Source: Cryobacterium sp. Y57
Lineage (GTDB): Bacteria > Actinomycetota > Actinomycetes > Actinomycetales > Microbacteriaceae
Reading direction: 5' to 3'
NCBI RefSeq assembly: GCF_002929505.1
Contig: NZ_PJJL01000073.1
Location: 186,001 to 250,000 of the forward strand
DNA length: 64,000 nucleotides
Shown here: positions 43,635 to 54,885 of the stretch, in pieces
Numbering within the stretch: position 1 is the first letter of the stretch
Layout: each line of letters begins with the position of its first letter
Position numbers and translations under genes: made by a program
Notes under the pieces: generated by a model
Databases searched by the model: none
The model's input: the letters and a program-made list of their open reading frames with translations, nothing else
Told to the model about the DNA's origin: nothing

Positions 43635-45236
43635 TTAGGCCAAAGCCTTGAATAATGTGGAAATATTCTGCTGGCGTTTCGTCAGGGTCAACGTCAACAC
43701 TGGCCGCCCGTGCTCGGCCAGCACGCTCGCGTCGCCACTGGCCTGCGCTTGGATCAGTTCGCCGAACGTGAAGGGGCGATCGGGAACGTCGAGGTCTTCG
43801 GTCGGCGTAGCGAGAATCTGCAGGTACACGGCCGTTGCCGGTCCTCCTTTGTGGAACTGTCCGGTGGAGTGCAGAAAGCGTGGTCCCCAGCCGAACGTGA
43901 CCGGACGCTTTGCGAGCGTGGCGAGTTTGTTGCGAATCTCCGCCAGTTCCGGCAGGGCCAGCCGATCTACGTAGGCTTGGACAGCAACATATCCGTCGGG
44001 GCCGAGTTCTTCAAGTAGAGCGTCGATTGCCGAGGCGAGATCGCTCGCCGCACCGATAACGTGCGGCGTGCCCCGCACTTCGATACCGTCCGCGATGAAG
44101 GCGGCCGGTTCCGGCGCTGGACGGGCGTCAAGCAACCCGCGCGTGGCAATCTTGGCGGACTCCACGTCGGGCTGGTCGAACGGGTTGATGCCGAGCAAAC
44201 GGCCGGCGACGACGGTCGCGTATTCCCAGACCAGGAACTGTGCTCCGAGAGTTCCGCTGACCCGAATCTCGTCGCCGGTTTCCGCGAAAAGATCGGTGCC
44301 GGCGTTGGCCACGACCCGCACGAGCTGCACGTCCGGCAGTGCCTCGGTCAACTCGGGAGCGTCAAGTTCGAGAACAACCGGCAGAATGCCGGTACCGAGC
44401 TTGCCGGTGGATTCTGCGATGAGTTGTTCGACCCAGTCAGCGAAGCCCACAATGTGGGTACCGTCCGAGACGATGGCGAGCTTGTCCCGACGAGGGCTGG
44501 TAGCGGCGATCGCCGCTCCGAGGACGAGGCCCGGATTCTCGGGGGAATCAACGGCCAATGCCAGCGAGATGGATTCGGCTTCGTCAAGGAGCGCCTCAAT
44601 GTCAACACCGGCCAGCCCTGACGGAACGAGACCGAACGCGGTCAGCGCCGAATAGCGTCCGCCGACTGTGGGGTCGGCGTTGAACACGCGGTATCCAGCT
44701 TCCCGGGCGGATGCCTCGAGCGGCGACCCTGGGTCGGTGACGACGATGATGCGTTCGGCCGGGTCGATGCCCATTTCACGGAACGCACGCTCGAACACGC
44801 GACGCTGGCTGTCGGTTTCCACGGTTGAGCCGCTCTTAGACGAGACGACGAGCGCCGTTCCGGCCAGATTGTCGTTCAACGCGGACAGTACCTGACCGGG
44901 GTCGGTCGCGTCGAGCACAGTGAGCTTCACTCCCGCGGTGCGGGTGATGACCTCGGGAGCGAGCGACGACCCGCCCATTCCGGCGAGAGCGATCTGGGTG
45001 ACACCGCGGGCCTGGAGGGCGGCCCGCACCTCCACAATCTCGGCCACGAGCGGGCGAGATCTGGCGACGGACGCCGTCCAACCGAGACGCAACGCGGCCT
45101 CGGCTTCGACTGCCGGACCCCACAGCGCGGGGTTCTGGGCGGTTATTCCGGACGCGACCAGGTCAGTGGTCAGGGCCGGTACGGTGGCGCGCACAGCATC
45201 GGCTGCGGCACCACTGACGGAGATTCGAAAGCTCAT
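43635..45236 (-). CDS. pgi: Glucose-6-phosphate isomerase
   Basis: 533 aa with tandem SIS-type domains: ALVVSSKSGSTVET and the C-terminal GWGPRFLHSTGQFHKGG. ATG at 45236 shares one base with the tal stop (TAATG), indicating coupling; a GTG at 45302 would place 22 odd residues before the normal start. Pgi inside a tkt-tal-zwf-opcA-pgl run links glycolysis and the pentose path. Confidence 0.96.
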   Translation of the reverse strand: MSFRISVSGAAADAVRATVPALTTDLVASGITAQNPALWGPAVEAEAALRLGWTASVARSRPLVAEIVEVRAALQARGVTQIALAGMGGSSLAPEVITRTAGVKLTVLDATDPGQVLSALNDNLAGTALVVSSKSGSTVETDSQRRVFERAFREMGIDPAERIIVVTDPGSPLEASAREAGYRVFNADPTVGGRYSALTAFGLVPSGLAGVDIEALLDEAESISLALAVDSPENPGLVLGAAIAATSPRRDKLAIVSDGTHIVGFADWVEQLIAESTGKLGTGILPVVLELDAPELTEALPDVQLVRVVANAGTDLFAETGDEIRVSGTLGAQFLVWEYATVVAGRLLGINPFDQPDVESAKIATRGLLDARPAPEPAAFIADGIEVRGTPHVIGAASDLASAIDALLEELGPDGYVAVQAYVDRLALPELAEIRNKLATLAKRPVTFGWGPRFLHSTGQFHKGGPATAVYLQILATPTEDLDVPDRPFTFGELIQAQASGDASVLAEHGRPVLTLTLTKRQQNISTLFKALA

Positions 45237-46363
45237 TACGCGACCGACGGAGTCGAAGCGGCGGTAAGGGCCGTCTGTACGGTATCGAGCAGTTCGTTCC
45301 ACGACGCCTCGAACTTCGACAGACCTTCCTCTTCAAGCAGGCGAGTGACGTCGTCGTAGGAGACACCCTGTGCGGACAGCGCATCGAGTACTGCGTTTGC
45401 GGCTGCATACGAGGCCGTCACCGAGTCGGACGGGATGACTCCGTGGTCGGCCGTCGCCTGCATGGTCTTTTCCGGCATCGTGTTGACGACTTCGGGGGCG
45501 ACCAGTTCGGTGACGTACAGGGTGTCGGGAAGGCTGGCATCCTTGACGCCGGTCGAAGCCCAGAGAGGACGTTGCTTAGTCGCTCCGGCCTTGATCAGGC
45601 CGAGGGCGCGCTCACTGCTGAACGCCTGCTCGTAGACCTGGTAAGCGAGCTGGGCATTGGCGACGCCGGCCTTGCTCTTGAGCGCGAGGGCTTCGGGAGT
45701 GCCGATAACTTCGAGGCGGGCGTTGATCTCAGAGTCGACGCGTGAAACGAAGAACGAGGCAACGGAGTGAATCGTGGAGAGGTCGAAACCGGCAGCCTTC
45801 GCCTGCTCGAGGCCGGCCAGGTAGGCGTTGATGACCTGGCGGTGGCGCTCGAGGCTGAAGATCAGAGTGACGTTGACGCTGATGCCGAGGGCGGTCGTCG
45901 CCGTGATGGCTTCCAGGCCTTCGACCGTTGCCGGAATCTTGATCATCGCGTTTTGACGGTTTACTTTAGCCCACAGCTTCTGGGCTTCGGCGACCGTACC
46001 GGCTGCGTCGCGTGCAAGGTTCGGCTCTACCTCGATCGAAACGCGTCCATCCTGGCCGTTCGTCGAGTCGTAGACCGGGCGAAAGATATCGCAGGCAGCG
46101 GCGACGTCGTCTGTGGTGATAGCAAAGACGGCATCGGTCACGTTGGAACCGGCGGCCGCGAGGGTCGCAACCTGCTCGGTGTACGCCTCACCTTTGGCCA
46201 GGGCGCCAGCGAAGATCGTCGGGTTGGTCGTGACGCCGACGACGTTGCTGTTCTGGATCAGGTCCTGGAGTCCGCCGGAGTTGATGCGTTCGCGGGAGAG
46301 GTCGTCGAGCCAGATGCTGACGCCGGCTGCGGATAGCTGGGCGAGGGGGGTCGGATTTGTCAT
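45236..46363 (-). CDS. tal: Transaldolase
   Basis: 375 aa, the larger actinobacterial transaldolase type. [12 protein letters not shown] at the N-terminus, [10 protein letters not shown], and the Schiff-base lysine in [15 protein letters not shown] lies 7 nt upstream of the ATG. 100 nt separate it from tkt. Confidence 0.97.
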   Translation of the reverse strand: MTNPTPLAQLSAAGVSIWLDDLSRERINSGGLQDLIQNSNVVGVTTNPTIFAGALAKGEAYTEQVATLAAAGSNVTDAVFAITTDDVAAACDIFRPVYDSTNGQDGRVSIEVEPNLARDAAGTVAEAQKLWAKVNRQNAMIKIPATVEGLEAITATTALGISVNVTLIFSLERHRQVINAYLAGLEQAKAAGFDLSTIHSVASFFVSRVDSEINARLEVIGTPEALALKSKAGVANAQLAYQVYEQAFSSERALGLIKAGATKQRPLWASTGVKDASLPDTLYVTELVAPEVVNTMPEKTMQATADHGVIPSDSVTASYAAANAVLDALSAQGVSYDDVTRLLEEEGLSKFEASWNELLDTVQTALTAASTPSVA

Positions 46364-46463
46364 TGTTGAAATCTCCTGGTCGTGCTGCCGTCAGGCAGCT
46401 GAGTCGTGCGGTGTGTGGAGAGGTTGGTGCAGTGCGTAGTTGGCCCCGTACTGGAGGGCAGCA

Positions 46464-48557
46464 TCAGGCTGCGCTAATTGATTCCTTGGCGGCGGCAACT
46501 ACAGCTTCGGTGGTGATGCCGAATTCGCGGAACAGAGTCTGGTAGTCAGCGGATGCCCCGAAGTGTTCGATCGAGATGCTGCGGCCCGCATCGCCGACGT
46601 AGCCACGCCAGGTCAGCGCCAGGCCGGCTTCAACGGACACCCGCGCCGTGATGGCGGCAGGCAGCACGGACTCGCGGTATTCGCTGCTTTGTTCTTCAAA
46701 CCATTCGAGGCAGGGGGCGCTGACCACGCGCGCATGAATGCCCGAGGCGTCCAGCTCGGCGCGAGCGTCCACGGCGAGCTGCACTTCGGAGCCGGTAGCG
46801 ATGAGGATCACGTCGGGGATTCCGCCGGCCGCTTCGGCCAGTACGTAGGCGCCGCGAGCGACATTTTTCGCCGAGGCGAAGATCTCCCCAGATGCTGCGC
46901 CTTCGCCGCGCTCGTAAACGGGAATGTTCTGGCGGGTCAGGGCGATTCCGGCCGGGCCGCCCCGCCGTTCCAGAATGGTCTTCCAGGCCCATGCGGTCTC
47001 GTTGGCGTCGCCGGGACGAACCACATCGAGACCCGGGATAGCCCGCAGGGTCGCGAGCTGTTCGACCGGCTGGTGCGTGGGACCATCCTCGCCGAGAGCG
47101 ACTGAGTCGTGGGTCCAGACGAAGATCGACGGCGCCCGCATGAGCGCTGCCAATCGAACGGCCGGGCGCATGTAATCGCTGAAGATCAAAAAGGTGCCAC
47201 CGAACGGGCGGGTGTTGCCGTGGAGCACGATGCCGTTGAGAATCGCGGCCATGGCATGCTCACGAATACCGAAGTGCAGCACGCGACCGTGCGGGTTACC
47301 GCTCCATTCGCCGGTCGAGTGCTCGCTCGGAATGAACGAGGCCGCACCGCCGATGGTGGTGTTGTTCGATTCGGCGAGGTCTGCCGAACCGCCCCAGAGT
47401 TCGGGGATGACGCCGCCGAGGGCGGTCAGTACTTTGCCGGATGCTGCACGGGTGGAGACCGCGGTGCCGGCTGGGAAGACCGGGAGTGCTGCGTCGACGC
47501 CGTCCGGCAGATCTCCGGAGCGCACTCGATCCAGCAGAAGCTTGCGCTCGGGGTTCAAAGCGGCCCAGGCATCGAACTGGACCGTCCACTCAGCATGCTG
47601 GGTCGCACCGCGTTCGAGGGCCAGCCGGGTGTGCGCGATGACTTCGGGGGCCACGTCGAAGGTCTTCTCCGGGTCGAAGCCGAGGACGGTCTTGACACCG
47701 GCGAGCTCTTCGGCGCCGAGGGCTGACCCGTGGATCTTGCCGGTGTTCTGCTTCTTCGGGCTCGGCCAGCCGATGATCGTCTTGAGGATGATCAGGCTGG
47801 GCTTGCCCGTTTCCTGTTGCGCAGCTTCAATGGCCGCATTCAGCTCGGCGACGTCTTCAACGTAGGAGCCGGTCTTCTTCCAATCCACCGTTTGCACGTG
47901 CCAGTCGTAGGCGGCGTATCGAGCAGCGACGTCTTCGGTGAAGGCAATGTTGGTGTCGTCTTCAATCGAGATCTGGTTGCTGTCGTAGATGGCGATGAGG
48001 TTGCCGAGCTGCTGGTGGCCGGCGAGAGAGGATGCCTCGCTCGTGATGCCTTCCTGCAAGTCACCATCGCCGGCGATGACATACACGAAGTGATCGAACG
48101 GGCTGTCGCCGGTGGCGGCATCCGGGTCGAACAGGCCACGCTCGAAGCGGGACGCGTAAGCGAAACCGACAGCGGATGCCAAGCCCTGGCCGAGTGGACC
48201 GGTGGTGATCTCGACGCCGTCGGTGTGGCCGTATTCCGGGTGGCCGGGAGTTTTGGAACCCCACGTGCGCAGGGCCTTGAGATCGTCGAGCTCGAGGCCG
48301 TAGCCGCCGAGGTAGAGCTGCACGTATTGGGTCAGCGAGCTGTGCCCGACCGAGAGGATGAACCGGTCGCGACCGATCCAGTCGTTGTCGGACGGATCGC
48401 GCCGCATGACTTTCTGAAACAGAAGATATGCGGCTGGAGCGAGGCTTATCGCCGTGCCGGGATGCCCATTCCCAACTTTCTCAACGGCATCGGCCGCCAG
48501 AATGCGTGCGGTATCGACCGCCTGATTGTCAACGGAATTCCATTGGAAAGCTGCCAC
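46464..48557 (-). CDS. tkt: Transketolase
   Basis: 697 aa thiamine-diphosphate enzyme. [15 protein letters not shown] at the N-terminus; TPP motif [11 protein letters not shown] to IYDSNQIS; second domain [12 protein letters not shown] and [20 protein letters not shown] 48557 ([14 protein letters not shown]) is chosen because AAGGG lies about 10 nt before it; an in-frame start at 48599 adds 14 residues. First gene of the run tkt-tal-pgi-zwf-opcA-pgl. Confidence 0.97.
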   Translation of the reverse strand: MAAFQWNSVDNQAVDTARILAADAVEKVGNGHPGTAISLAPAAYLLFQKVMRRDPSDNDWIGRDRFILSVGHSSLTQYVQLYLGGYGLELDDLKALRTWGSKTPGHPEYGHTDGVEITTGPLGQGLASAVGFAYASRFERGLFDPDAATGDSPFDHFVYVIAGDGDLQEGITSEASSLAGHQQLGNLIAIYDSNQISIEDDTNIAFTEDVAARYAAYDWHVQTVDWKKTGSYVEDVAELNAAIEAAQQETGKPSLIILKTIIGWPSPKKQNTGKIHGSALGAEELAGVKTVLGFDPEKTFDVAPEVIAHTRLALERGATQHAEWTVQFDAWAALNPERKLLLDRVRSGDLPDGVDAALPVFPAGTAVSTRAASGKVLTALGGVIPELWGGSADLAESNNTTIGGAASFIPSEHSTGEWSGNPHGRVLHFGIREHAMAAILNGIVLHGNTRPFGGTFLIFSDYMRPAVRLAALMRAPSIFVWTHDSVALGEDGPTHQPVEQLATLRAIPGLDVVRPGDANETAWAWKTILERRGGPAGIALTRQNIPVYERGEGAASGEIFASAKNVARGAYVLAEAAGGIPDVILIATGSEVQLAVDARAELDASGIHARVVSAPCLEWFEEQSSEYRESVLPAAITARVSVEAGLALTWRGYVGDAGRSISIEHFGASADYQTLFREFGITTEAVVAAAKESISAA

Positions 48558-48881
48558 GTCACGTAACCCTTCATTGAAGCGAAGGCGGGTTGGGCTCAAC
48601 CCATCCTTTTATAGTTGTGCAAGCGTCGGCAGCCTTCTTGCAGGACGGACCCGCACGCTGGTCACGCGGGACTGCAAGCAAAATATCAACCCCGGCGAGT
48701 TGGCCTGCTAGATGCTGCCATCTCCCACCCGGGGGCTCGCCGATCTGCTGATTCACTGTGGGGAGCCTTTTAAGTATACGCATCGAAGACGCCGGGCGGT
48801 CGATCTGACGTGACCAGTCATTTGCAGTCACGAGCCACCGGGTGACCTAGAATTAGATAACTGCCTAGCATTCGAGGATTT
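48558..48881. other. Divergent tkt/ctaB promoter region (324 nt)
   Basis: No gene supported. On the minus strand TATAAA occurs about 50 nt before tkt. On the plus strand TAGCAT (48866-48871) lies 10 nt before the ctaB ATG. I see no riboswitch or repeat. Confidence 0.45.
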
Positions 48882-49799
48882 ATGGACGTCGCACTTCAGA
48901 GCATCGAGAGAACTCCACGTACGCTGAAGCGCACCCTCACGGCTTATATTTCGCTGACTAAACCGCGAGTTGTCGAGTTGCTCCTGGTAGTCACGGCGCC
49001 CACGATGCTGCTTGCCGAGCGGGGAATGCCAAGCCTCTGGCTCATCCTGGCGACGCTCGTCGGGGGGTCGCTCAGCGCGGGATCCGCTGGTGCATTCAAC
49101 TGCTATCTCGACCGTGACATCGACCGTCTCATGAAGAGGACTAAAAATCGTCCCCTGGTCACCGGAGAACTCAGCGACCGGGAAGCGTTGATCTTTGCCT
49201 GGGCCCTGGGCGCAGCATCCATTTTGTGGCTCGGACTGCTGACCAACTGGCTGGCGGCCGCGCTGTCCTTCGGCGCGATTGTGCTCTACGTCGTCTTCTA
49301 CACGATCATTCTCAAGCGTCGTACGCCCCAGAACATCGTTTGGGGCGGTGTAGCTGGTTGTATGCCCGTCCTCATCGGTTGGGCGGCTGTGACCGGAGAC
49401 CTGTCCTGGCCGCCGGTTATTCTGTTCATGATTATCTTCCTGTGGACACCGCCGCATTACTGGCCGTTGTCCATGAAATACCGCAGCGACTACCTGGCTG
49501 CCGGCGTTCCCATGCTCGCTGTCGTGCGTGGTCGTGCGCAGGTGGGCCTTCAGGTCATTCTGTATGCGTGGGCAACCGTCGCCTGCTCGCTACTGTTGAT
49601 TCCGATCGCCGACATGGGCGTCCTCTACACCTGTGTCGCCCTCGTCACAGGCGGCTGGTTCATCTACGAAACGCACCGGCTGTACAGCCTCGCGATTCGG
49701 CACGAGCACGTGTCACCGATGCGCGTCTTCCATGGCTCGATCGCTTACCTGACATTGCTGTTCGTAGCCGTCGGAGTGGATCCGCTGCTTCCGTTCTAA
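48882..49799 (+). CDS. ctaB: Heme O synthase (protoheme IX farnesyltransferase)
   Basis: 305-aa membrane prenyltransferase of the UbiA superfamily that adds farnesyl to heme B. Polyprenyl-diphosphate motif [15 protein letters not shown] and second Asp-rich loop [13 protein letters not shown]; about eight to nine membrane segments. tkt and ctaB divergent is a conserved actinobacterial arrangement. ctaA, the next heme step, is 0.7 kb downstream on the opposite strand. Confidence 0.96.
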   Translation: MDVALQSIERTPRTLKRTLTAYISLTKPRVVELLLVVTAPTMLLAERGMPSLWLILATLVGGSLSAGSAGAFNCYLDRDIDRLMKRTKNRPLVTGELSDREALIFAWALGAASILWLGLLTNWLAAALSFGAIVLYVVFYTIILKRRTPQNIVWGGVAGCMPVLIGWAAVTGDLSWPPVILFMIIFLWTPPHYWPLSMKYRSDYLAAGVPMLAVVRGRAQVGLQVILYAWATVACSLLLIPIADMGVLYTCVALVTGGWFIYETHRLYSLAIRHEHVSPMRVFHGSIAYLTLLFVAVGVDPLLPF

Positions 49800-49825
49800 G
49801 CTCTGCGCGCCGGCCTCGGTCGAGG

Positions 49826-50413
49826 TTAGACCCGACGAGACAGCCGGTTGTCGATCTTGGCAACGTCGGCCGAATGGATGACAACGGTCACCACTCGGCC
49901 GGCCAAAGCCATGCCCGTGGCGGTGAAGTCCGAGGCCGTCACCGTGATAGCGGGTAAGGCAGTATCGTCGACGATCAGGTTGGACCGGTGGGCGAGCGCG
50001 AGTTCGATTTCGGACTGCTGTTGAGTGTGCCGGTCGGCCCACAATTGCGAACCGAATTCGTAGGGGTTTTTGGCGTAGTTCATCACGACATACTGCAGGT
50101 GTTGGTCAAGGGCATCGCGGATCGGATCGCCGCCGCGATTGGTGGAACCGGGCACGTCCGTGAAGACGAATCCGCGCAGTTCGGCGATGCCGACCGGACC
50201 GGCTGGAGAATCTTCGAACCAGAAATTACCAGACGGGTCGGCTAGCCAGTAATGTGCCTGAGCTTCCAGCGTATGGCCGTGGTTGCCGTACCAGCTCCAT
50301 CCGCGTTCCTGGAGGCGTGGCTGATTTACGAAACCGAATATCGCAGGACCGAACAGGGCGAGACGCGCCGCGTCGTCTGGCGGCTTCGATTTGGCTCCCG
50401 GTACGAGATGCAT
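49826..50413 (-). CDS. Hypothetical protein between ctaB and ctaA
   Basis: 195 aa from ATG 50413 (MHLVPGAKSKPPDD). I do not recognise a family. It is soluble, without signal peptide, with aromatic-rich patches (RGWSWYGNHGH, HYWLADPSGNFWFED) and a C-terminal all-strand look (VTASDFTATGMAL). Proline and Asp are frequent. A 7-bp GC hairpin (50428-50444) lies just upstream. It converges on ctaB with 26 nt between stops. Its location suggests a link to respiratory cofactor genes but that is weak. Confidence 0.75.
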   Translation of the reverse strand: MHLVPGAKSKPPDDAARLALFGPAIFGFVNQPRLQERGWSWYGNHGHTLEAQAHYWLADPSGNFWFEDSPAGPVGIAELRGFVFTDVPGSTNRGGDPIRDALDQHLQYVVMNYAKNPYEFGSQLWADRHTQQQSEIELALAHRSNLIVDDTALPAITVTASDFTATGMALAGRVVTVVIHSADVAKIDNRLSRRV

Positions 50414-50427
50414 GTTCTGAGAATACA

Positions 50428-50444
50428 CCGGCGGCCACCGCCGG
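50428..50444. terminator. Short GC hairpin downstream of ctaA
   Basis: CCGGCGG / CCGCCGG with a 3-nt loop, about 90 nt past the ctaA stop on the minus strand and just ahead of the hypothetical gene. Could end ctaA transcription; no T-tract. Confidence 0.4.
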
Positions 50445-50535
50445 GGGAGAGTCACGCGGCAGTTTTCCGGCGGTAGGGACTGCCCTAACACCGGGCTGCG
50501 ACATCAACGATAGGTCATCCGGGGGAGACCGCAGG

Positions 50536-51513
50536 TTATCCGCGGCGGCTGCTGACCTCGTTCGTGTTGGCCAATTCAGTTGCGTCGGGCGTTATGCCGA
50601 TCGGAGCCTTGAGGTTCAGCACAACGGCGGTCATCGTTGCGGCCAGGACGCAGGCCAGTACCATGTGCAGGCCCACGAGAACGGGCGGCAGGCCGAGGTT
50701 GGCCTGCAACAGGCCAATAACGATCTGCAGAAGCTCGATGAGCAGTAGCGTGACGATGAATGAACGAACCCGCAGCTTGATCCGAACGGATGCCACGAGG
50801 AGCAGAATCGTCAAGACCAGCGTGGCGTAGCCCGGCCAGGCGTGCAGGTGCTCCAGCAATTCAGCCTTGAAGCCCGTGCGTCCCGCGGCAGCATCACCCG
50901 AATGCGGTCCGGAGGCGGTGGTCAGCACGCCCATCATCACGGTCAGTGCCACGACGAAGCTGGTGGCGTGGGCCAGCCCGGCGACGCCGACCGGAACGAT
51001 CAGGGCACGCGGCCCCGGTGCGAGATAGACCCGGTGCACGAGCACGGTCGCCAGGCAGACCATGATGAGCGACACCGTGAAGTGGAAGCCAACGATAAAT
51101 GGGTTGAGACCGGTCCACACGGTGATGCCGCCTACGAATGCCTGCGCGAGAACACCACCGACGAGGATCACGGCGAGGGCGAACAGGTCTTTGCGCTCCC
51201 GACGTAGACGCCAGAGCAAAACGACAGCGGCGATCGCGATGATTCCGATGAGCCCGGTCATCAAACGGTTGCCAAACTCAATGACACCGTGAAGGCCCAT
51301 CTCCTCCGTCGGCACGAGCGAACCGACGACGCAGTTTGGCCATGTCGGGCAGCCGAGTCCGGAGCCGGTGAGGCGCACGGCGCCGCCGGTACCGACAATC
51401 ACTATCTCGGACACCAGGGACAGCCAGGCAACAACCCGAATACGTGCGTCAATAGCGCTGGGTAACCATTGGTATATGGAATTCACCGGTTCTGCTCCCA
51501 CTGTCTTACTCAT
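50536..51513 (-). CDS. ctaA: Heme A synthase (COX15/CtaA family)
   Basis: 325-aa membrane protein, about eight segments, converting heme O to heme A. Features: GTGGAVRLTGSGLGCPTWPNC, with the cysteine pair, HGVIEFGNRLMTG (heme His and Glu), FHFTVSL, HLHAWPGY and VGLHMVLA histidines. Divergent from the suf operon. Confidence 0.95.
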   Translation of the reverse strand: MSKTVGAEPVNSIYQWLPSAIDARIRVVAWLSLVSEIVIVGTGGAVRLTGSGLGCPTWPNCVVGSLVPTEEMGLHGVIEFGNRLMTGLIGIIAIAAVVLLWRLRRERKDLFALAVILVGGVLAQAFVGGITVWTGLNPFIVGFHFTVSLIMVCLATVLVHRVYLAPGPRALIVPVGVAGLAHATSFVVALTVMMGVLTTASGPHSGDAAAGRTGFKAELLEHLHAWPGYATLVLTILLLVASVRIKLRVRSFIVTLLLIELLQIVIGLLQANLGLPPVLVGLHMVLACVLAATMTAVVLNLKAPIGITPDATELANTNEVSSRRG

Positions 51514-51823
51514 GATCGCGTGCTTTCTGATTGTGCCCTGTGCAAATGTGAATCAACCGGCAAGCACGCGTATCCTGCCGATCAACCTGTAGAATTGGTA
51601 TTTCCATGGAGAACTCTCATACGGTCACAGTGACTGCACGAGGTCAACCGGAATCGAATAGTGGCCGATTGGGCACTAGCGACTCGGGTTCGATTTGGCT
51701 CTATGGACATTCTAGGTACGCAACGTAGCTGTCCACACAACCCGTTCCCCGTGGTCTCCACTGAGGTCGCCCGGGAATCACCGGACTAATATCCGGGTTG
51801 TGCTGGGTAGAGAAGAGGTAAAT
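51514..51823. other. Divergent ctaA/suf promoter region (310 nt)
   Basis: No gene supported, in particular no sufR-type regulator. AGAGG before ATG 51824 is the sufB ribosome binding site. Short GC inverted pieces (CCCGG ... CCGGG around 51770-51797) may form a leader hairpin. Confidence 0.45.
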
Positions 51824-53242
51824 ATGTCGGATGTCCTGCTCGACCGTCCTGACCTTGAGGGGATTGGCACCTACGAATTCGGGTGGGCCGATTCAGACAA
51901 GGCCGGTGCATCCGCGCGCCGTGGCATTTCTCCCGAGGTCGTCACAGACATCTCGAACCTGAAATCCGAGCCGGATTGGATGCTGCAGCGTCGGCTGAAA
52001 GCCCTACAGCTGTTTGAACGCAAGCCCATGCCCACTTGGGGCGCCGATCTTTCCGAGATCGACTTCGACAACATCAAGTATTTCGTGCGGTCTACCGAGA
52101 AGCAGGCCCAAACCTGGGAAGACCTGCCCGACGACATCAAGAACACCTACGAGAAGCTGGGAATCCCCGAAGCCGAGCGCCAACGCCTCGTCTCCGGTGT
52201 GGCAGCCCAGTACGAGTCCGAAGTGGTCTACCACCAGATCAACGAAGAACTTGCAGCGCAGGGCGTCATCTTCATGGACACCGACACGGCGCTCAAGGAA
52301 CACCCCGAGTTCTTCGAAGAGTACTTCGGTACCATCATCCCTTCTGGCGACAACAAATTCGCTGCGCTCAACACGGCCGTGTGGTCTGGCGGATCCTTCG
52401 TCTACGTGCCGCCCGGCGTGCACGTCGAGATTCCGTTGCAGGCCTATTTCCGCATCAACACGGAGAACATGGGCCAGTTCGAGCGCACGCTCATCATCGC
52501 CGACGAGGGCAGCTACGTGCACTACATCGAGGGCTGCACCGCCCCGATCTACAAGTCTGACTCGCTGCACTCCGCCGTGGTCGAGATCGTCGTGAAGAAG
52601 AACGCTCGCGTTCGCTACACGACCATCCAGAACTGGTCGAACAACGTCTACAACCTCGTCACCAAGCGGGCCACGGCTGGCGAAGGCGCCACGATGGAAT
52701 GGATCGATGGAAACATCGGCTCCAAGGTCACCATGAAGTACCCGTCCATCTACCTGATGGGCGAGCACGCCAAGGGCGAAACCCTCTCCGTGGCCTTCGC
52801 CGGCCCCGGACAGCACCAGGATGCCGGCGCCAAGATGATCCACATGGCTCCGTACACGCAGTCCTCGATCGTCTCCAAGTCCATCGCTCGCGGTGGCGGG
52901 CGCAGCGGGTACCGGGGCGAGGTTCGAGTGGATGCCTCGGCACACCACTCCGCCAACACCGTGCGCTGTGACGCACTGCTGGTGGACACCCAGTCGCGGT
53001 CCGACACCTACCCGTCTATCGACATTCGGGTGGACGACGTGCAGCTCGGCCACGAAGCCACCGTCTCCCGTGTCAGCGAAGAACAGTTGTTCTACCTGAT
53101 GAGTCGCGGTATGCCCGAAGACGAGGCCATGGCCATGATCGTTCGCGGATTCATCGAACCAATCGCTCGGGAGCTCCCGATGGAGTACGCCCTTGAACTC
53201 AACAAGCTCATTGAAATGGGCATGGAAGGATCCGTCGGCTAA
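51824..53242 (+). CDS. sufB: Fe-S cluster assembly scaffold SufB
   Basis: 472 aa. SufBCD complex scaffold. Typical stretches: [40 protein letters not shown], and the conserved [14 protein letters not shown] with Cys and His. ATG 51824 with AGAGG; GTG 51800 lacks a site. sufD begins at the next base after its stop. Confidence 0.98.
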   Translation: MSDVLLDRPDLEGIGTYEFGWADSDKAGASARRGISPEVVTDISNLKSEPDWMLQRRLKALQLFERKPMPTWGADLSEIDFDNIKYFVRSTEKQAQTWEDLPDDIKNTYEKLGIPEAERQRLVSGVAAQYESEVVYHQINEELAAQGVIFMDTDTALKEHPEFFEEYFGTIIPSGDNKFAALNTAVWSGGSFVYVPPGVHVEIPLQAYFRINTENMGQFERTLIIADEGSYVHYIEGCTAPIYKSDSLHSAVVEIVVKKNARVRYTTIQNWSNNVYNLVTKRATAGEGATMEWIDGNIGSKVTMKYPSIYLMGEHAKGETLSVAFAGPGQHQDAGAKMIHMAPYTQSSIVSKSIARGGGRSGYRGEVRVDASAHHSANTVRCDALLVDTQSRSDTYPSIDIRVDDVQLGHEATVSRVSEEQLFYLMSRGMPEDEAMAMIVRGFIEPIARELPMEYALELNKLIEMGMEGSVG

Positions 53243-54490
53243 ATGTCCGCCGCTTCAGCGCTTTCGAAGAGCGCTTCAAAAACTGTGCCCGCACCATCCA
53301 AGCCGGCTGCCGATTCGTCGACCCTTCCGCCCGGCCAGCATGGAATCAAAGAACACTCCGACGGGCGTTTCGGTTATGTGCCGGTGCAAACCCGCTCTGA
53401 CCGCTTCAAAAGCGTCAACGTGGCCGACTTCGAGGCCGTCACCGGCCGTGAAGCCGTGTGGAAGCACTCACCCGTCGCGAAATTCACCGACCTCACTGCC
53501 GGTGACCTCGATGGCTCCCGCTACCCGGTCGAGTCGACTCCGTCAGCGGACATCTCCGTCGAATGGGTACCGAGAACGGATGCCCGGATCGGGACTGCCG
53601 GTCTGCCCGAAGAGCGTGCCGCCGCCAGTGCCTGGTCGGTGTTCGACGACGCCCTCGCCATTACGGTGAGTGGTGAAGAAGCCAAGGAAATCGTGGTCAC
53701 CCGGTCGGGACTCGGCAACAACGCCCGCGGCGCCCATACGATCATCGAAGCCAAGCCGTTCAGCCAGGCCACGGTCATCCTGGAGAATACGGGCGACGCC
53801 CGGCTCACCGAGAATCTCGAGATCATTCTCGGCGAGTCCGCAAACCTCACCGTTGTCTCACTGCAGGAATGGGACGACTCCGCGGTGCACCTCGCCAACC
53901 ATTTCGCATCCGTCGGACGTGACGCCCGCCTCAAGCACGTCGTTGTCTCGCTCGGCGGCAGTATCGTACGGGTGAACCCGTCGGTGCGCCTGGCCGGAAC
54001 CGGTTCGGATACCCTGCTCCTCGGACTGTACTTCGCGGATGCCGGCCAGCACCTGGAACAGCAGGTGTACGTCTTCCATGACGCCCCGAAGAGCCGTAGC
54101 CGCGTGAACTACAAGGGAGCACTGCAGGGCCAGGATGCTCGCACGGTCTGGATTGGCGATGTGCTGATCGGCAACAGGGCTGCCGGCACCGACAGCTACG
54201 AACAGAACCGCAACCTTGTGCTCACCGAGGGTACCCGAGCCGATTCCATCCCCAACCTGGAGATTGAAACCGGCGACATCGTCGGGGCCGGTCACGCCAG
54301 CGCAACCGGACGGTTCGACGACGAGCAGCTGTTCTACCTTCAGGCTCGCGGCATCACCGAGGAAGAAGCGCGGCGACTGGTCGTGCGCGGATTCCTCACC
54401 GAGGTCGTGCAGCAGATTGGTTCCCCCGAACTTGAAGCTCGGTTGCAACTCGCAATCGAAGCCGAACTTATTGGAACGGACGACAAGTAA
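53243..54490 (+). CDS. sufD: Fe-S cluster assembly protein SufD
   Basis: 415 aa, beta-helix partner of SufB. Conserved SRVNYKGALQGQDARTVWIGDVLI and GHASATGRFDDEQLFYLQARG near the C-terminus. The start is directly after the sufB stop. Confidence 0.96.
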   Translation: MSAASALSKSASKTVPAPSKPAADSSTLPPGQHGIKEHSDGRFGYVPVQTRSDRFKSVNVADFEAVTGREAVWKHSPVAKFTDLTAGDLDGSRYPVESTPSADISVEWVPRTDARIGTAGLPEERAAASAWSVFDDALAITVSGEEAKEIVVTRSGLGNNARGAHTIIEAKPFSQATVILENTGDARLTENLEIILGESANLTVVSLQEWDDSAVHLANHFASVGRDARLKHVVVSLGGSIVRVNPSVRLAGTGSDTLLLGLYFADAGQHLEQQVYVFHDAPKSRSRVNYKGALQGQDARTVWIGDVLIGNRAAGTDSYEQNRNLVLTEGTRADSIPNLEIETGDIVGAGHASATGRFDDEQLFYLQARGITEEEARRLVVRGFLTEVVQQIGSPELEARLQLAIEAELIGTDDK

Positions 54491-54492
54491 GC

Positions 54493-54819
54493 ATGACCGC
54501 AACGAAGATCTGCGCTCTCGATGAGCTCGAAGTGAACCAGGCCATCAAGGTCGAAATCGATGGGGTCGCCATCGCCCTCGTGCGTGACGCCGCTGGCGAT
54601 GTTTTCGCCATCGGAGACACGTGCACGCACGGCGATATCTCGCTATCCGAGGGATTCGTGGAGGGCCAGACTCTCGAGTGCTGGGCCCATGGTTCGATGT
54701 TCTCCCTCACCACCGGAAAGCCGCTGTCCCTGCCGGCCTACGATCCGGTCCCGGTTTACAACGTCGAGCTCATTGACGGTTTCGTCTTCGTCGATCCTTC
54801 CGTCACTGTCGCGGTCTGA
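54493..54819 (+). CDS. Rieske [2Fe-2S] ferredoxin-like protein
   Basis: 108 aa. Rieske motif C44-T-H46 and C63-W-A-H66, with an acidic body; like the non-haem ferredoxins of dioxygenase systems. Located between sufD and sufC, 2 nt after the sufD stop, so part of the operon. It may supply electrons to Suf assembly, but this is inference. Confidence 0.93.
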   Translation: MTATKICALDELEVNQAIKVEIDGVAIALVRDAAGDVFAIGDTCTHGDISLSEGFVEGQTLECWAHGSMFSLTTGKPLSLPAYDPVPVYNVELIDGFVFVDPSVTVAV

Positions 54820-54885
54820 GTCTGTCTCACGCACCAACCGTCCCACCAGCCATTCAAGCCAAATTCAGAAGGGAATAAGACATTC

